From: Melieria omissa
Taxonomy: Eukaryota; Arthropoda; Insecta; Diptera; Ulidiidae
Assembly: GCA_963971225.1 (NCBI GenBank)
Contig: OZ020267.1
Span: 96,275,648-96,339,647, forward strand
Reading direction: 5' to 3'
Length of the DNA stretch: 64,000 nt
The notes below the pieces were generated by a model that worked only from the letters and a program-made list of their open reading frames with translations, had not been told where the DNA came from and searched no databases. The position numbers and the translations under genes are program-made. Below, piece by piece: positions 12,648-26,012 of this stretch. How positions within the stretch are numbered: position 1 is the first letter of the stretch; the number at the start of each line of letters is the position of its first letter.

Positions 12648-13282
12648 CACTACTCGACAAAAAATGGTTTAATTGTGTGCACCTAAAAACAAAAGTATTT
12701 TCTAGACTAACTTTGAGCCGCTGAACACGAAACTGAAAATCAAAACATTTTTTAAGAAGCTTTTTCGAAAAATCTTTGAAAAACAATAAAAACCATGTAA
12801 TAAATGTAAAGTTGGGGTTTTAACTAAGTGCTTCATAACTTATAATTTTTCTTTCGATTCTATTGATGGTAAGCTTAATATATGTTTAAATAATATATAC
12901 TTTTTTTAGATTTTAAAACCATTTTATACTATACTATTTTATCAATCATTCAAAAATTTACAAATTTCATTATCAGAGATTAGGTTAGGTTGTAGTGGCT
13001 GCCTCTGTACGAGAGTATCTTCTCCAAATCTTATCTGATTTGGACAATCTGTATATAGCTGGAAAGGCTTTGGTACTATCTTCTAACCGACGGACAGCTT
13101 GTGTTAGTCGGATAACTTATTTACAAGATATGAGCTCATAACTGAAACAACAGGGAAAAAACAGGTTCTTCGAAGATTTTTCGAAACCGCTTCTTAAAAA
13201 AATGTTTTGAATTTGTTCAGCAGCCCAAAGTTAGTCTAGAAAACACTTTTATTTTTAGGTGAGTTTTTCGTGTCGAGTAGTG
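12648..13282. mobile_element. Foldback DNA element with about 130-bp inverted arms
   Basis: The ends are CACTACTCGACA (12648-12659) and its exact complement (13271-13282). The inverted similarity continues inward through about 130 bp on both sides. Both arms contain TTTTCTAGACTAACTTTG and CTTTTTCGAAAAATCTT-like blocks in opposite orientation, with scattered mismatches and small gaps. The centre (about 12790-13160) is AT-rich non-coding DNA. Long arms with a spacer fit a foldback or MITE relic; no target duplication was recognised. Confidence 0.75.
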
Positions 13283-16200
13283 TGTTCGAATCAAATTAAC
13301 GCTGCTTACAGTAATGAAGACAATAGTACACTGGCGCGTAAGCATTCGCCTTATAGTTTTGGACCCCCGATGCATCCGTGATGGACCGGTGTAAGTTTTG
13401 GATGCCTTACTGCAAGCGTTTTCAGCGTGCTGAGCCGTTCATCGATGGCCCCGACTAGGTACTTGAGGGAGCGACTGGAGCTGTGGTACTCATTCTTAAA
13501 TGCTTTCAGGTTACCTTTACATGAAATCTATAACTTTTCTTCCTCCTACTTCATCTCGAACTATAAAAACGACAAATAAATAAATTAACTTTCTTAAAAA
13601 ATATAGATGCAAAAAATCAATCAATCCGATTTTCTTCCTTATGTTTTTGGTCATTTGTATTAAAGTTAAAAAATCTTTAAGAAATGATTCTTATTCGGAT
13701 TAGTGCTTCAAATATTAATTTAAAAGAACAGTAAACAACCTCTTCGATTTAATGATAAATACAAATTTTCGTGAAGCCGAAAACGGGAAAAAACAATTTC
13801 AATCAAGTATTGGGCAGTTAAGGCTTTAAATGCTCTAATTTGTTATTCTTTGAACTGCACAAGTCGCTAACAACAGCAATTTGCATTAGAAACCACTGCT
13901 TATTTATGTGTTTGTGTAGGTCTCTTCCGCGAAAAAGTTATTTGCTACTTATTTTCAGTTATTTGAGACTCGCATTGCGCATAAATTCCCGGAAAGGCTC
14001 GAAATGCAATGTCTACTTTGACATTCATTAAAATTATTACACCAGTCAACCGCTGGCCAGCGTGACTCTATCTGGTTGTGCGTATAAAATATCTGAAAAG
14101 AAAATCTGTCCTCCCACACTTCCACTGCCAGCAAGCATCAAAGCAACGCGAATGGCCACAAGTGAAATTTAAAACGTCGAAATTAGACACAGATCGCAAA
14201 ACTTTCCGAAAACTTATGCTATTAGTATCATTAAGATATGCCTCCGACACAAGCAAACTCACATACACACACACAAACATACACAGTCATACACAGAACT
14301 GTGTATGTTTTGGAGAAAACGCGAACGTAGACAAACGTAGCGACTGCGGTCGAGTAAGCGGCAAAACTGCCCTCAACAGCGGCACAAAGGTACGCTTTGC
14401 GCCAATTTTTACTGCTTCAGTTCGGTTTCAGTGGTTCGGTTTCTACCCGTCGGGCCTTAAAGTTGTCGCTGCGCACTGCAATGAGCACGAAAAGTGAAAC
14501 GCTCCCAGCGCTCATAAAATATTTGACTATCAGCTTTGCCCTAATTTCCAGTAATTATGTAAAACGTTGCGTTTCTGCTAAAAGAAAATGCCAAAGTTTT
14601 ATGCCATGTTTACTTAGAAAACATGAAAAAAAGAAGTATTCTAAAAAAAAAACAACTACGCATTGAGGCAACAAAACCAAAGAAAGCAAAAGTGTTTTCG
14701 ACTTGCCGACTGCACGTGGTAGTATTTGTTGTTGGTTTCTATGCAAACTGTATTTTTTTGTATTTAGTTTCACCTGGTCCATGGAACTGGGTCCAGCTGA
14801 ACTGTGTGGTTTCAGCTATGGAACATTTTTTCGGAATTCTAAGATCTCAAGCCTTAAGGTCATGTAATTATTATAAAAAAAAAATATAGCAATTATTTTA
14901 AAATAGATTTCACTGTCTTCTTTTTGCATTCTATCTTCCTTGCTGCGCTAGCCAGAAAAAAATCTGCACGGCTGTGTTTGGCGCAAAAAATCGAAAAGGA
15001 AATAAAAACTTTCAGCGTAATTATCTTTTGCATAATTAAAGGCAGACATGAAAAATATTTAAGGAAAGCAAGAAGCAGCATTTTTTTCGTAAAGTAACAG
15101 AAGTCCATTTGCTGGTCGCGTAGTGAAGACGCGCGTGTCGCACGCGGCCGTCATGCTGCGCGGCAACGACTACGACTACGACTGCGACAGCGACAAACTT
15201 TCGTTTTGTTGATTTGGGCTTTGCTTGAGTAAAAAATTCTTTATTTTTCTTTCGGCGCTGTTTTTGCGTATTTTTGTTTTATCTTTTTGTTGCATACTAC
15301 TTGGCGCTAACACGCGTCGGTCAAGCGCGCGCAAATGCGACGCCGCTCTTACTTTGAAATATGAGTGGACGACGTGCCGCTACAACAACAACACCTATTA
15401 CATAAAAACGACACCTACAAAAGGCAAAACGCAACGGCGGCGGGGAACAGGAAATGCGCGACATCCCCGCCAAAACAATCTGCCCCTTAATTTGCTGTAA
15501 TTAAGCGCTGACATACACACAGCAAGACGACGATGACGACAAAGAAGAAGAAGAAGCAGCAGTAGCCGCAGACGCGGTGGCAACGCAACGAACGGAAGTG
15601 GCAGTGGCCAACAGGAGGAACGCTACAAAAAAAAGTAATGGGCGGTGGGCTGTGGGCGGTGCACGTGCGCAACGGAAGCGGTGGAATGAAATTGACGGCG
15701 ACTTCTTCTCCGCGTTGGCAAGCGACGCCCCCCGCGAATGTCATTTCCTGTTCCATGTCGTTGCAATTTAAGTTGCGAATTTCATTTATTTTCCACTAAT
15801 TAATGTGTAAATTAGTTAGAAGATTCGGTAGCATATTTTCAGGCGCCATAGAAGATATTTCGGGAATGGGCGAGCGATGGTGAATTGTACATCAATGAAA
15901 AGTGGTTGCTATGCGGAAAACTTTAAATTGTCTATGGCCGAAATTTCAACTCATGAAGTAACAAACATGAGTGTGAAAGTGTAAAAAAGAAGAAATAAAA
16001 CAGAGAAGAGAAGCGAAGAGAAAGACGGGTGCGGCAGTCAACAGCGCTGCACATTAATTATAGTGCAGTTGCATTCGGTTTGCAGCAGCAATTACAACAA
16101 TAATGAAGCTAACAATAACAGAAACAACAACGAGTGCAAAAACAAAAGCAAAAACAACAATAGCCAGCAAATAGCAGTCACCTGCACCAGCTGAACCAAT

Positions 16201-17317
16201 GACAACACGTGGCAGCACATTTTCTGTGTGGCCAACCGCAGCGGCAACAACAACTCGCGCTGCAGCTGCATTCAGTCAGCAGCAGGCAACAGTGCCACCG
16301 AAGCCGAAGCCACAACAACGAGAACTGTGCCGCAATGCACCGTGCAACCGGTGCACCTTGCGTTCGAAATAACGTGACAACACAGTGGCAACACTGGCAG
16401 CCAAGGCGACCTTTTGGCGCCACAGCCATTGAGACGAGACACTTGCCGTGATTGCATAGAGTACTCGGCGCACTCGGCTGCCACTATGGCCGCAACGGCC
16501 ACGACACTGTCTCCCTCAGGATGCTGGTGAAATATGTAAATTGCATTGAGCCGGCCGTAACGGCAGTGGCAAACGCAACAACAACACAAACAACAACGAC
16601 AACGACGACCAGCATGCAGACAGCCCTGTCCGTGGCTGTGTGTAAATGCAGAGAAATAACAAGCGCTGGGTATTTGCATTAAGAATTTAAAATGTACATG
16701 TGGATGCGCCTAAAAGTATGCAAGACAAAGTAAACCGACGGCGCGCTTATAATTTGCACAACGAACGACAACCGGTGGCGCTGTTAAGGCGCTTTAATTA
16801 AAGTGAACGAAGTGGTGTGGCTGCAGCAAACAATCGTGTGTTTTATATGTGTTTGTGTGTGTGTGCGCCTAAAAGTGTGCTCATCAAGAATTTAAAAACT
16901 TTAAATAGCCTAAAGTGTGAGCCACCGAGAATAAGCAACGCTGTCGTAAAGGGTAGGTTCCTGCAAGTGTGCTACACAACGATTCTAAAACCTTTAAAGT
17001 CTCACGTGATGGGCTGACTTTTGGAAATCTTTAAAGCAAAGTTTGTTAATTAAAATATGCTGCAGGCAGAATATTCAACAGGCAAAAGCTTCTAAGACAA
17101 AAGACATGCAAACAGAAACAGTTTTCAATGCTGAACTGATTTGTGTGCAAAATTTTGGAGATATGGCTGAAAAGTTCTATACTCAACGAGATTTAGTCAC
17201 ATGAAGTGATGCCTTAAGATTCGTTATAACTGCATTCGGCCATCTTAGGCGTGTGCGATCTACGCTAAGAATCTTTCTAGCTTCCTGGTCCAACGGCATT
17301 TTAGTAAAAATAAATCT
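13283..17317. other. Non-coding stretch; GC-richer islands at 15110-15770 and 16200-16680
   Basis: No gene is supported. The two islands hold many overlapping frames on both strands composed of CAA/CAG-type repeats and GC-rich DNA, without a recognisable domain. They may be regulatory or untranslated exons of a gene not otherwise visible. Confidence 0.45.
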
Positions 17318-17450
17318 ATTGGCGCACACAGGGGGGTTTGGGGGCTCAAACCTCTCAAATAAAAAAACTACTGGTACAAAATATGGTTCAAATGTTATTG
17401 AGCTCAAAAGTTAAACGCGAAACCTCCCTAAATTAAATCCTTCTAATAGG
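17318..17450 (+). repeat. Dispersed repeat, related to an inverted copy near 41085-41225
   Basis: This stretch begins GGCGCACACAGG and contains CTGGTACAAAATATG, CTCAAAAGTT and AAATTAAATCCT in order. The reverse complement of 41085-41225 shows the same blocks in the same order and ends in the complement of GGCGCACACAGG. The two are diverged copies of one family, probably an old MITE with a terminus starting GGCGCACACAGG. Confidence 0.55.
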
Positions 17451-20148
17451 TAGCTTTACCAATTTTTATTTCATGTTGTACTCATCCAAGTGCAAATGGG
17501 CTACGCTAACTGGGCTTGGAATCATAACATTTTGTACTAAAAAACCTTTCAGACGAAAGTTCCGACTTTTCCAATAGATTTTCCGGAATTTTCTTCTCGC
17601 GTAAGCCCGAACTGACTCAAGATGAATCCAACCAAAAACAAAAAACCAATGGAAATCGGCCGGTCCGTTTGAGTGTGATGCTCTTACACACATACATCTA
17701 CTTTCCTTCTTATATATCGAAAAGAAAAACGACTTAAATAAACCTGTATAGAATATAAAACTTAATGTATGTGCACCAAATGACCGATTTTCCCTTCGTA
17801 AAACGCTACTGAATTGCAACAAAGTCTGAAGCAGATGGCGACTGCTGATGAAAAGTGAATCACTTGCGACAACGTTCAGCCAAAACGATTGTAGCAAATG
17901 GTGGCCAAGCTTGAATTGATGGTCAGGAAGGTATGTTTGGTGGAATTGGCAGCGATACTTATACTAAATATGAGCTGGTTCCTACGCTCAAACTCCTAAT
18001 TCGAACCAGTGCTGTTAACAATTAGACCGTAGAAAGCCATCGCCCAGAAGCGGCCAGCTTTGGCCAATAGAAGAGTAATTGTGTTTCATCAGGAAAGTGA
18101 TTCGCTTGGATAAGATATTCTTACTCATCCACCTCATACTCCGAACCTGCCACCAAGTGATTGGGACCTGTCCCTTTTTATGATGAATGATTTTGCTAGT
18201 AAAAAATTTGATTCAAGAAAAGCTTGCAAAAATCGGCTGTACCAGTTATTTACCAATACTGCCGAATGTTTTTATGAAAAAAAAAACATAATAGAATGAA
18301 CTTCAAAATGGCAACAAGTTTTCGAACACTTTTGACAGAATGTCAGTTAAAAATATAACTTTCCATTGCTAACATCTACCAATAGGTGGCGCCAATATAT
18401 CTCGATGTTTTGAAAAAGTACCGTTTTCCATGCGTATTTGACCTAAGTCGTATTATGCTAAGTAAAACCTTAAATCAAATAAAAAAGTAATGAATTATTA
18501 AGTATTTTAATTGGGCATTTTGCTTTTGCTGCGGCACTGAGTTGAAGTTCTAAAGTGGGTCTTCTTTCACCTTTCAATTTTTTTTTCTACACTTCCGTAT
18601 GTCCTCCCAATAATAGTCTTAAGAATTATTCTTGAATTTTTAAATTGAACTTTATTATTTTGTAATATTCTAGTTTTATCGATGGTTTGTCTGATTGGAT
18701 TATAAATACATAAATAAATAAATAAATAGATTCCGAGAGTCTTGATTCGATCGTTGTTCGAAAATATCAAGCTTTGCTGGATGAAAGAATCAGTATCATA
18801 GTCCCTTAATATTACCTCTTAGTGTCAGATGTATGTAGGTAGATATCTGCCCATTCATTATTTGTATTCTTGTATGGCAAAACCTCCGGCCGTTCTTGAG
18901 TCAAAATTTTTTTATATCTTTAATTTATTTAATTGTTTATCTATTTTCATGAAACACGGCCATTCAAAATTTTATGTCGCCTATAAATTAATGTACAAAG
19001 AAATAGAAGCTATTGTTATTTTTGTTTTTCCGACAACTTTGAGTAATTATTTTGTGCGTTCTCCTTCCTTCAACGATGCCATGCTCTTTGCTCCTCAAAC
19101 AAATGTCCACAACATAATTTTTTTCCACCAATTAAGCACTCACTCGTTGCTGCCACGTAATTAAATTAGACATCTTCTTCGTGTCCGTCCCCCAAAATGC
19201 GGTATGCTGCGACTCGAACTGAAATGGACAAAAGTTACAACGCAGTGTGCGGCACACAAAAAAATGTGGGGCGTTGAAGTGTCAAGGGAGTGGTTTGAAT
19301 ACTTGCAATTTATAGAGACTACTGCCACACCTGCTGTTGACACTACTCGACCTCATACAAAATCACATACACACACTGGCATACATCGGAAAAACACTGC
19401 ATGTTGTTGTTACCAAGAGCTGCAAAGTTCGGTAAATTGCTACAACCAGCTCGCTGTGGCACATTGGCAGCCAGACACGACTCTCTCTGCAGCCAGACGA
19501 CACATTGAGCGTAACAAATGGCTATAAATGAATGGGTGTGGGGCCGTGGTGTGCTATAAATGAAAGCCGATAATGAGTAGGATCTGTTAAATGAGCAGGA
19601 AATGAAATGAAATGGAATGAAGCGCACTTAGGCGGCTGCAGAAAATCGAATAGACATCACCACAAATACTCCAATTGATTTATTTGTGTATGAACAACTT
19701 TAGAAATATTTTACAAACGATTGTAATAAAAAAAGGATCAAATTGTGCCAACTGACAACTGTGCTGACTCACCTTGCTCCAAGGTCCTACGAGAAAACTG
19801 TCAACGAGGTTGTCCTACTGAGTTGAGATAGACTGAGTTGATCTCACTCCACACTGGACGCAATCAACTGCAGTCAGATGACAAAGAAACGAAATATGAA
19901 ATTGTAAATTGTGGTAGTTAAAACAGAGGAACCAATAAGCAGAATGTGCCCCAGAATGCGGCCGAGAAAACGCTGCGAAATGACTAGAACGAAAATAAGA
20001 GTAGAATAAATGTCATGCCGGATCGTGCTGTCTAATTAGCTTTGTAGACTCTACGCTTTTTATAAACAGACAACAAGAAAACCCCAATTTAAAGGGACAT
20101 AGAAAAAATACAGCGATATAATTGTCCATTTTGAATGTTCAGACATAC
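17451..20148. other. Non-coding stretch
   Basis: No gene or well-bounded repeat was seen. AT-rich, with a short (AAAT)n run near 18710-18728. Confidence 0.45.
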
Positions 20149-20815
20149 GTTCCACGCTCAAATTTTATATAGCGACGTTGAATGTAATAAGTGTTTAAAA
20201 GTATGAAAACCATGTTTTATGTTTAAAAGTATGAAAACCAACTTATTGTACTATTCCAAATATAAAAATTCATATTTAAAAACAAAAAAACTAGATTTCA
20301 CATAAAAATACCAATGTTATTGCACTTTTATGCACTTTTTACTATATTTACTCTATTTTACTATATTTTTTCACAGTCCTAAACACATTTTAAGACCAGT
20401 GACAAAATCTTAACCTACGTTCCACATATGTTCCACACTCTTATCATGTAATATTGAATTTCTTTTCATTAGATACAATTTCCTGTATCACAATCCCATT
20501 ATAGAGTAAACGAATCTTATGTTTTAGGTCTCAATTGCTTATGTTCCACACTCAAGTACTGAAAACGTAAACATTTTTAACTTTTTGGCAGAAAAGTAAG
20601 TATAAATAAATTGTATTGCCACACAACAGAACAACTTTTACTTCCAACCAAAAAATGATTTACAATCCACATGAAAATGCCAAATATAAGCAACTTTTTG
20701 CAATCATATTATATTAATTAGTATGTGGAATAGTTCTTATTGTTGTTCCGCATGTATTTTTTACTCCCTAGCACAATTTGAACCTACGTTCCACATACGA
20801 TCCACACAAACATTA
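20149..20815 (+). repeat. Degenerate cluster of ACGTTCCACAT motifs plus a short tandem repeat
   Basis: The motif CCTACGTTCCACATA or a close variant recurs near 20149, 20413, 20540 and 20783, each followed by a second TTCCACAC/GATCCACAC copy within about 15-20 bp. At about 20192-20241 the block GTTTAAAAGTATGAAAACCA occurs twice in tandem. Spacing is irregular, so this is an old degenerate repeat or a cluster of one short motif. Confidence 0.5.
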
Positions 20816-22014
20816 AAACTAATTTCAAGTCTGCCTATTAATGTCTAATTTCTACAACACACTGCACATCGTACAAACAAGTTCCACAATTTTCTACCAC
20901 ACTACAGCGCACACATCCAACCAAAGACGCGCAAACTTTTCTAATTAAGCATGTACAGTATAAGTTGCTGTTACTACTTAGAAACAACAACAACAACTAC
21001 ACAAACGTATTCACGCACACACATTCACACTCACTGCACTGCCGTCTAGTTGCTGCCATTTAGTGCCCGGCACATGTCCCCGCGCCCAAAAACTCACAGC
21101 GCAGCACAACTTTAGTGCCATTTTGTCGTTAATAATATTTCTCTCTCTTTCACTTGGCATATGTTCGCGCGTGTGTGTATGGGTGTGTGAATTTTGCGCG
21201 CTCACTTACATTTGTACATTTACCTAAGTACATTTTTTTAATTGAAGATTTTTCTTGCATATTTTTCAACGTTTCGGCGCTTTTTGCAATTACGCGCGCA
21301 ATTCTCACATACACGAAACTGTGGCGCTCAAGTTCGTTAATGTGCTTTCTGCACACATTTCTGCCATGCTGCTGGTTTGCTTTCCATTTAGTTCGCGTGT
21401 GTATGTGTGCGTGTCAGAGAAATAAGCTTTCTGCTACTTTATAATAATTATGGCTGACTGTTCAGCGATTCGAGTGTACATTTAATTTGTTTGTACTTGC
21501 AAAGTGTCTTAGCGCAATGAAAAGGAAAAACATTTTCACAAAATCAAATTTGTAGAAGCGGAAATGTAATTTTCGCTTCTTGGTGTAGAGTGAGGTCACG
21601 TTTCACTTGACAGCGATGGTCATTACTAGAAATGGTCACTGTTGAAGTTTCATATGCTGCGAATGCTTCATCTGTGCGAAGGACTCTGCTCTTGTTTTTT
21701 CATGGCATTTGACATTTAGCTGCTTTTTTGTGCCTGCGGGTTTATTCATTTCAGTAATATATTTGACGATTTTAAACCTACGCTAAAAAAATTGTTTAAG
21801 TGTAGTTATACTTTGTGTAATGAAATACATACATACATGTATTATATGAATATTCAAGTACAGGCTTACCACATGTAAATCTCTTTTAAAATTAATAGGT
21901 ACAATTAATAATGCATTTATATTTATTTTAGAAACCCATCACGCAGAATTCTCTTGGTTTTAAAGGATTTAGACAAACAGAGTTTTGATCCCTAAAAGTT
22001 GATTTGCCACGAAC
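20816..22014. other. Non-coding stretch
   Basis: No gene is supported. Short CAACAA runs near 20985 and a CA-rich stretch near 21015-21035. Confidence 0.45.
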
Positions 22015-22320
22015 GCTCGTTAAAGTCATCACCGGTGGTTAATCATCAATGCGTATTTAGTCAGTGAGGCTGTGAAGATGAAGAAGAGGTAGAAATGATA
22101 CAACACATCGTGTGTCACTGCCCAGGAACTCCAGGACCACACACTGAAGTCAAGATTCCTGAGGAACCTGGCCAGCGTGCCGAAAGTTGAATTCGTGGAT
22201 CTTCTTGAGATCGAACTAGATTAAAATTGTTGGTTAGCTCCAAAGAAAAGCAAGAAGGGATTCACCATTTTGGCCTCCGAGTTGCATTGCAGTCAGTGCT
22301 GCACACACCCTCCCCTCCCT
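22015..22320 (+). pseudogene. Decayed 3' end of a non-LTR retrotransposon (zinc-knuckle region)
   Basis: From 22071 one frame reads CEDEEEVEMIQHIVCHCPG, which matches the C-terminal Cys/His motif following RNase H in Jockey/I-type LINEs (acidic EEE run, then H-x2-C-x-C-P). Upstream, VITGG resembles the usual LLTGH start of that region. Downstream the similarity crosses frames (LRNLARVPKVEF-like) and stops, so the copy is dead and truncated at its 5' side. Confidence 0.6.
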
Positions 22321-25300
22321 AAGTTTATTATAATCAACAAAAACAAATGTATATTGCATTGTAATAGTTACATTGCAATTATTTTCTTAAACAACTTAAA
22401 ATAGCTAATTCGTGTTTCTGGTTTTTGGTCAATCAGTTGCACTATACTTATTCCCAAAGATTTTATTTTCGGACTGCGAGCCCTCATACATTAATTTCTT
22501 AACTGTTATATTGCGGATCTTTTTCAAAACTTTGCCCGATTTTCCAAAGTCTAAAACTAACAACCAATCTGCATCACGGGACGTTTGGCCGATACAGTAC
22601 ATTTCAATTATCGCCAATTTCTTACCTAATAAATGTCCTTTAATTCAGCCATTGAATTCATCTGATTTTGATTAACTTATCCACTAGTCAGTGATGCTAA
22701 TTTTAATTTATTCAATTAACCTATGAATTGTCTGTTATCATTCTACAAATGCATTTATCTTTCCTTCCTTCAATGCACTTCATTACCAACAACTCCTGCA
22801 ATACCAGCTCTGGCGGCTAATTTACATCTTTTCTCTTGGATCATCTTTTTCTCCGTTTATGCTTCTCATTAAAGTCTGCTGTTTTTCCAAAAGTTCGCGT
22901 ATCCTGTCTCCTGACCTTTACATCCTTCCAGAACTAACGCAATGCTTTGCATTAATAAGAATTTCCACTTCCACTTTCCACATTTTCCACTGCGTTTTAA
23001 CTTCACTTTCTTCAGTGCAGTGACAAAAACAACAACATCTGCTACAACATTAAACATATAACTTTTTTATTTCTTCGCCTTCATCAAACGGTATTCTTTA
23101 CAGCTACCGTAATAAAACACCGCTCAACTCGCTTCTACCATTTTCCTCGAGCCCCTCTTCACTGCACTGCTACGTTTTTAATCACCTTAATGAATTCGCA
23201 GCCACTTTTAAATAATGTCCACTTCAGCTTCCTTCGAATGTGTATTCACTCCTTTCGCACTCTCGCTCTTCATCTGCGCCTCGACTGCTTCTGCCGCTCG
23301 AGTAGCACAACTTTGCTCGCCTTTGGATTTGTTTCTTTTTTTCTTTCTTTCTTTCTCTTGTCACCACACCTCTCTCCAGCTTTTCTGCAATAAGGACAAC
23401 GTAAACGCAGCGCAAAAAATTAAAAATTCATTACGAAAACTCACAAAAGAGACGAGAAACAACTTAAATTATGAAAAGGCGATTTGCATGTCTTATTAGT
23501 CCCCAACAGAGCTAACACAACTCCGCTCAAGTGACAAACAATAAAAGCTGGTTAGTTCACAACAACAACAACAAATTAGCCATAAAATGCAACGACCCGC
23601 GAACAACAACAACAACAGCAACGTATTTCAATTTTACACAAATTTCCCACGCTCTCTGCGGCGACCTATTCTACAACAAAGTAAGAAAGAGATGGATATA
23701 CGTCGAGGGACAGGAAGTGCGCGCAACAGTCATTGCGTTGGTTTAAATGTTTTGCCACTTTTGGCGCAGAACGCGTAATTTATGGCGACCGCACATTTAA
23801 ATGCAAATCGCACAAGCTGCCGCCCGATCGCACTCTGCTGCCCCCTTCTTCGCTGTTGTCTGACGCAGGCGCTGGTCAGACTGCAGCTGCTAACCGTCGT
23901 TCCCAGCAGCTAACGCAATGCATAACTGTGCATAACTGGAGCGCCTAGACACCTTTTCCGCCAGCATTCACTTCTCCTGTCTCGTCCGTCGTGGAGCGAA
24001 AGGTTCGCAACACCTTAGCCGACGTCTGCTGCGGTCATGTTGCCTCGGGCCACAAGCCGCAGACCGCAAGCAGTCAAATGAACTTTTGCCGCCGCCATTG
24101 TGTGTGTGTCCCGTCGCTGCGCTCTGTCAGTCGGCGTTCTGGCAGCGTCTCAGCGCCAAGTTTGGCCAAGAAATTTCCGCCATCCCGCTGCGGCCAACAA
24201 TTGTGTATGTGTGTATGTATCATATGAGTGTGGCTGCAAGCCGCATGTGTGCGTCTGAACTTTCGTCAGGGTTTACACTTAATTAGCGGCATTGCCGCAA
24301 CTTGGCAATGCAAATGTGCCGTCGCCATTCCGGCCAAAACAAATGCAAATGAAAATTCCACTGCTTATCCAGCTGGCATGAGTCACTATGTGTGTGTGTG
24401 TAATGCAAAATGCAAATGAAATTTGTGCAGTTTCCATTGTCGTCGCTTTCTTCGTCTGCCTGTCTATCTGTCTGTTTGCCAAAGGTCTGCCAAGTTGCAA
24501 CGTCCGGTCACAACTTGCTCTCACGCTCTCCACGCCACCAACCCCCCGCCCCCCTCTGCTCCTTGCCAACCAATGCTCTCGAATTAATTTCATTTGATTC
24601 TTTGTTATAGTTTTTTGTCGACTGGACATTTAATTAGATTTTAGTGGAAAATTTCAAATTGCTAATTAAATATTCAATGTGTGTTCTGACAGTCAGCTGA
24701 AAAGCGTCGGTAACCTTGCACCGAAATTGGCAGCCACACCAACTTGCAGCCAACCGCCAAACCAGTCAATGCGCCTCGATCGTCTGGCACCGCGTCGCGT
24801 CAACGTTGCAACTGCACCGAATTGCCAAGTGGAATAATTGATTTGTGCGGAAACTTTACTAATGAAGCCAAGTTAAGTGGGAAATCTTAAGAAAATGCCA
24901 TTTGTTCGCAAAGCTCAACGCAAACAGTGGCAAAGTGAAGAGGGCAAAGTACCGAAGCGTGGAAATGAAGCAAAATGCGGCAAGTAAATATACAGGTGGC
25001 AGTTGGTATGCGGCATTGCTGCGGCGTGCAACTTGAGCTGAAATCACAGCGAGCGTAAAATCATTCTTCGATGATGGAGAATCTTTGCTGAGCTTGCGGA
25101 TGAATAAAACTGCTTAACAGTGAAGTGTGCGTTCAAAATCGAGTAACAAGTAAATAAAAGAGGATGTTTTTATTTAATGACATCTTTAAAAGGGTCCATT
25201 AAAGCTTCGTAAAGATAATTGCTAGTAGATTAGGGTATGTAAATGTATATCTACCATCAGCAAATTAATCGAACATGCGTTAAATTATCTCTTCAGATGG

Positions 25301-25893
25301 CCAGGATGAAACAGAAGTAACACTATGACGTTAATTCCACAGAAACCAGGCTGGTTGTTGCAGAGTGCTAAGAAACTTTGTATGAGGTCCGGATATGAAT
25401 TTCAGAGCGTGAATATTTGGATCCATGTAGTTAGAATAGTACACTTAAAATTCGAGAGGTCGCCTCTTAATATAAAAGAGATAGGGAATTCAGAAGTCAA
25501 AACCACAACTGTTCGATGGCCATCTTCACGTATGGCTTTAACTTGATTAAGAATACTGGAGCATGATTTACTAAGAAAGACTCCAGACTAAACGATCGAA
25601 CCTGTGTGTCAAATACAGACTTATGCCATATGAAAGGCAGTGCAACTGATACAGGACAATCGAGCTGACTTAGAAGCATCAACCGCATTATAAGTCCCCT
25701 TTTCTAACATAAGTTGATAGCTCAAAAGAAGTTATTTATGTTAGAAGTGGCCCGTTGTGTTAGTAACATAGAATAAGTTCCCTTGAAGAGTGTACCACTC
25801 CTACTTTTCTAATGAAGCAAATAGGTCACGCGACGTAAGCTTCCTACTAAAAATCAAAAAGTTTTGAAAATTCACACAAAATACAAGTTTATT
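22321..25893. other. Non-coding stretch; GC-richer at 23590-24560
   Basis: No gene is supported. A (TTTC)n-like run lies near 23335-23360 and CAA repeats near 23560-23620. The GC-richer part contains overlapping frames on both strands without domain features. Confidence 0.45.
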
Positions 25894-26012
25894 ATTCAAA
25901 ATTGATATTGCCCCCTTCGAACTCATCACCATTTATGCCAGTTTACTTCATCCAGGTCTTAAAGCATTGGTGGTACTTCCGCTTCGGAATATCCATCAGA
26001 GCCACCTTCGAT
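25894..26012 (-). pseudogene. Decayed mariner-family transposase, C-terminal end
   Basis: On the minus strand the frame reads KVALMDIPKRKYHQCFKTWM, then a stop, then GINGDEFEGGNINFE and a terminal stop. This resembles the C-terminus of mariner-type transposases (xCFxxWxxRWxxCIxxxGDYFEGDxI). The in-frame stop and the absence of the upstream catalytic region show a relic. The assignment rests on pattern memory of the family only. Confidence 0.5.
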
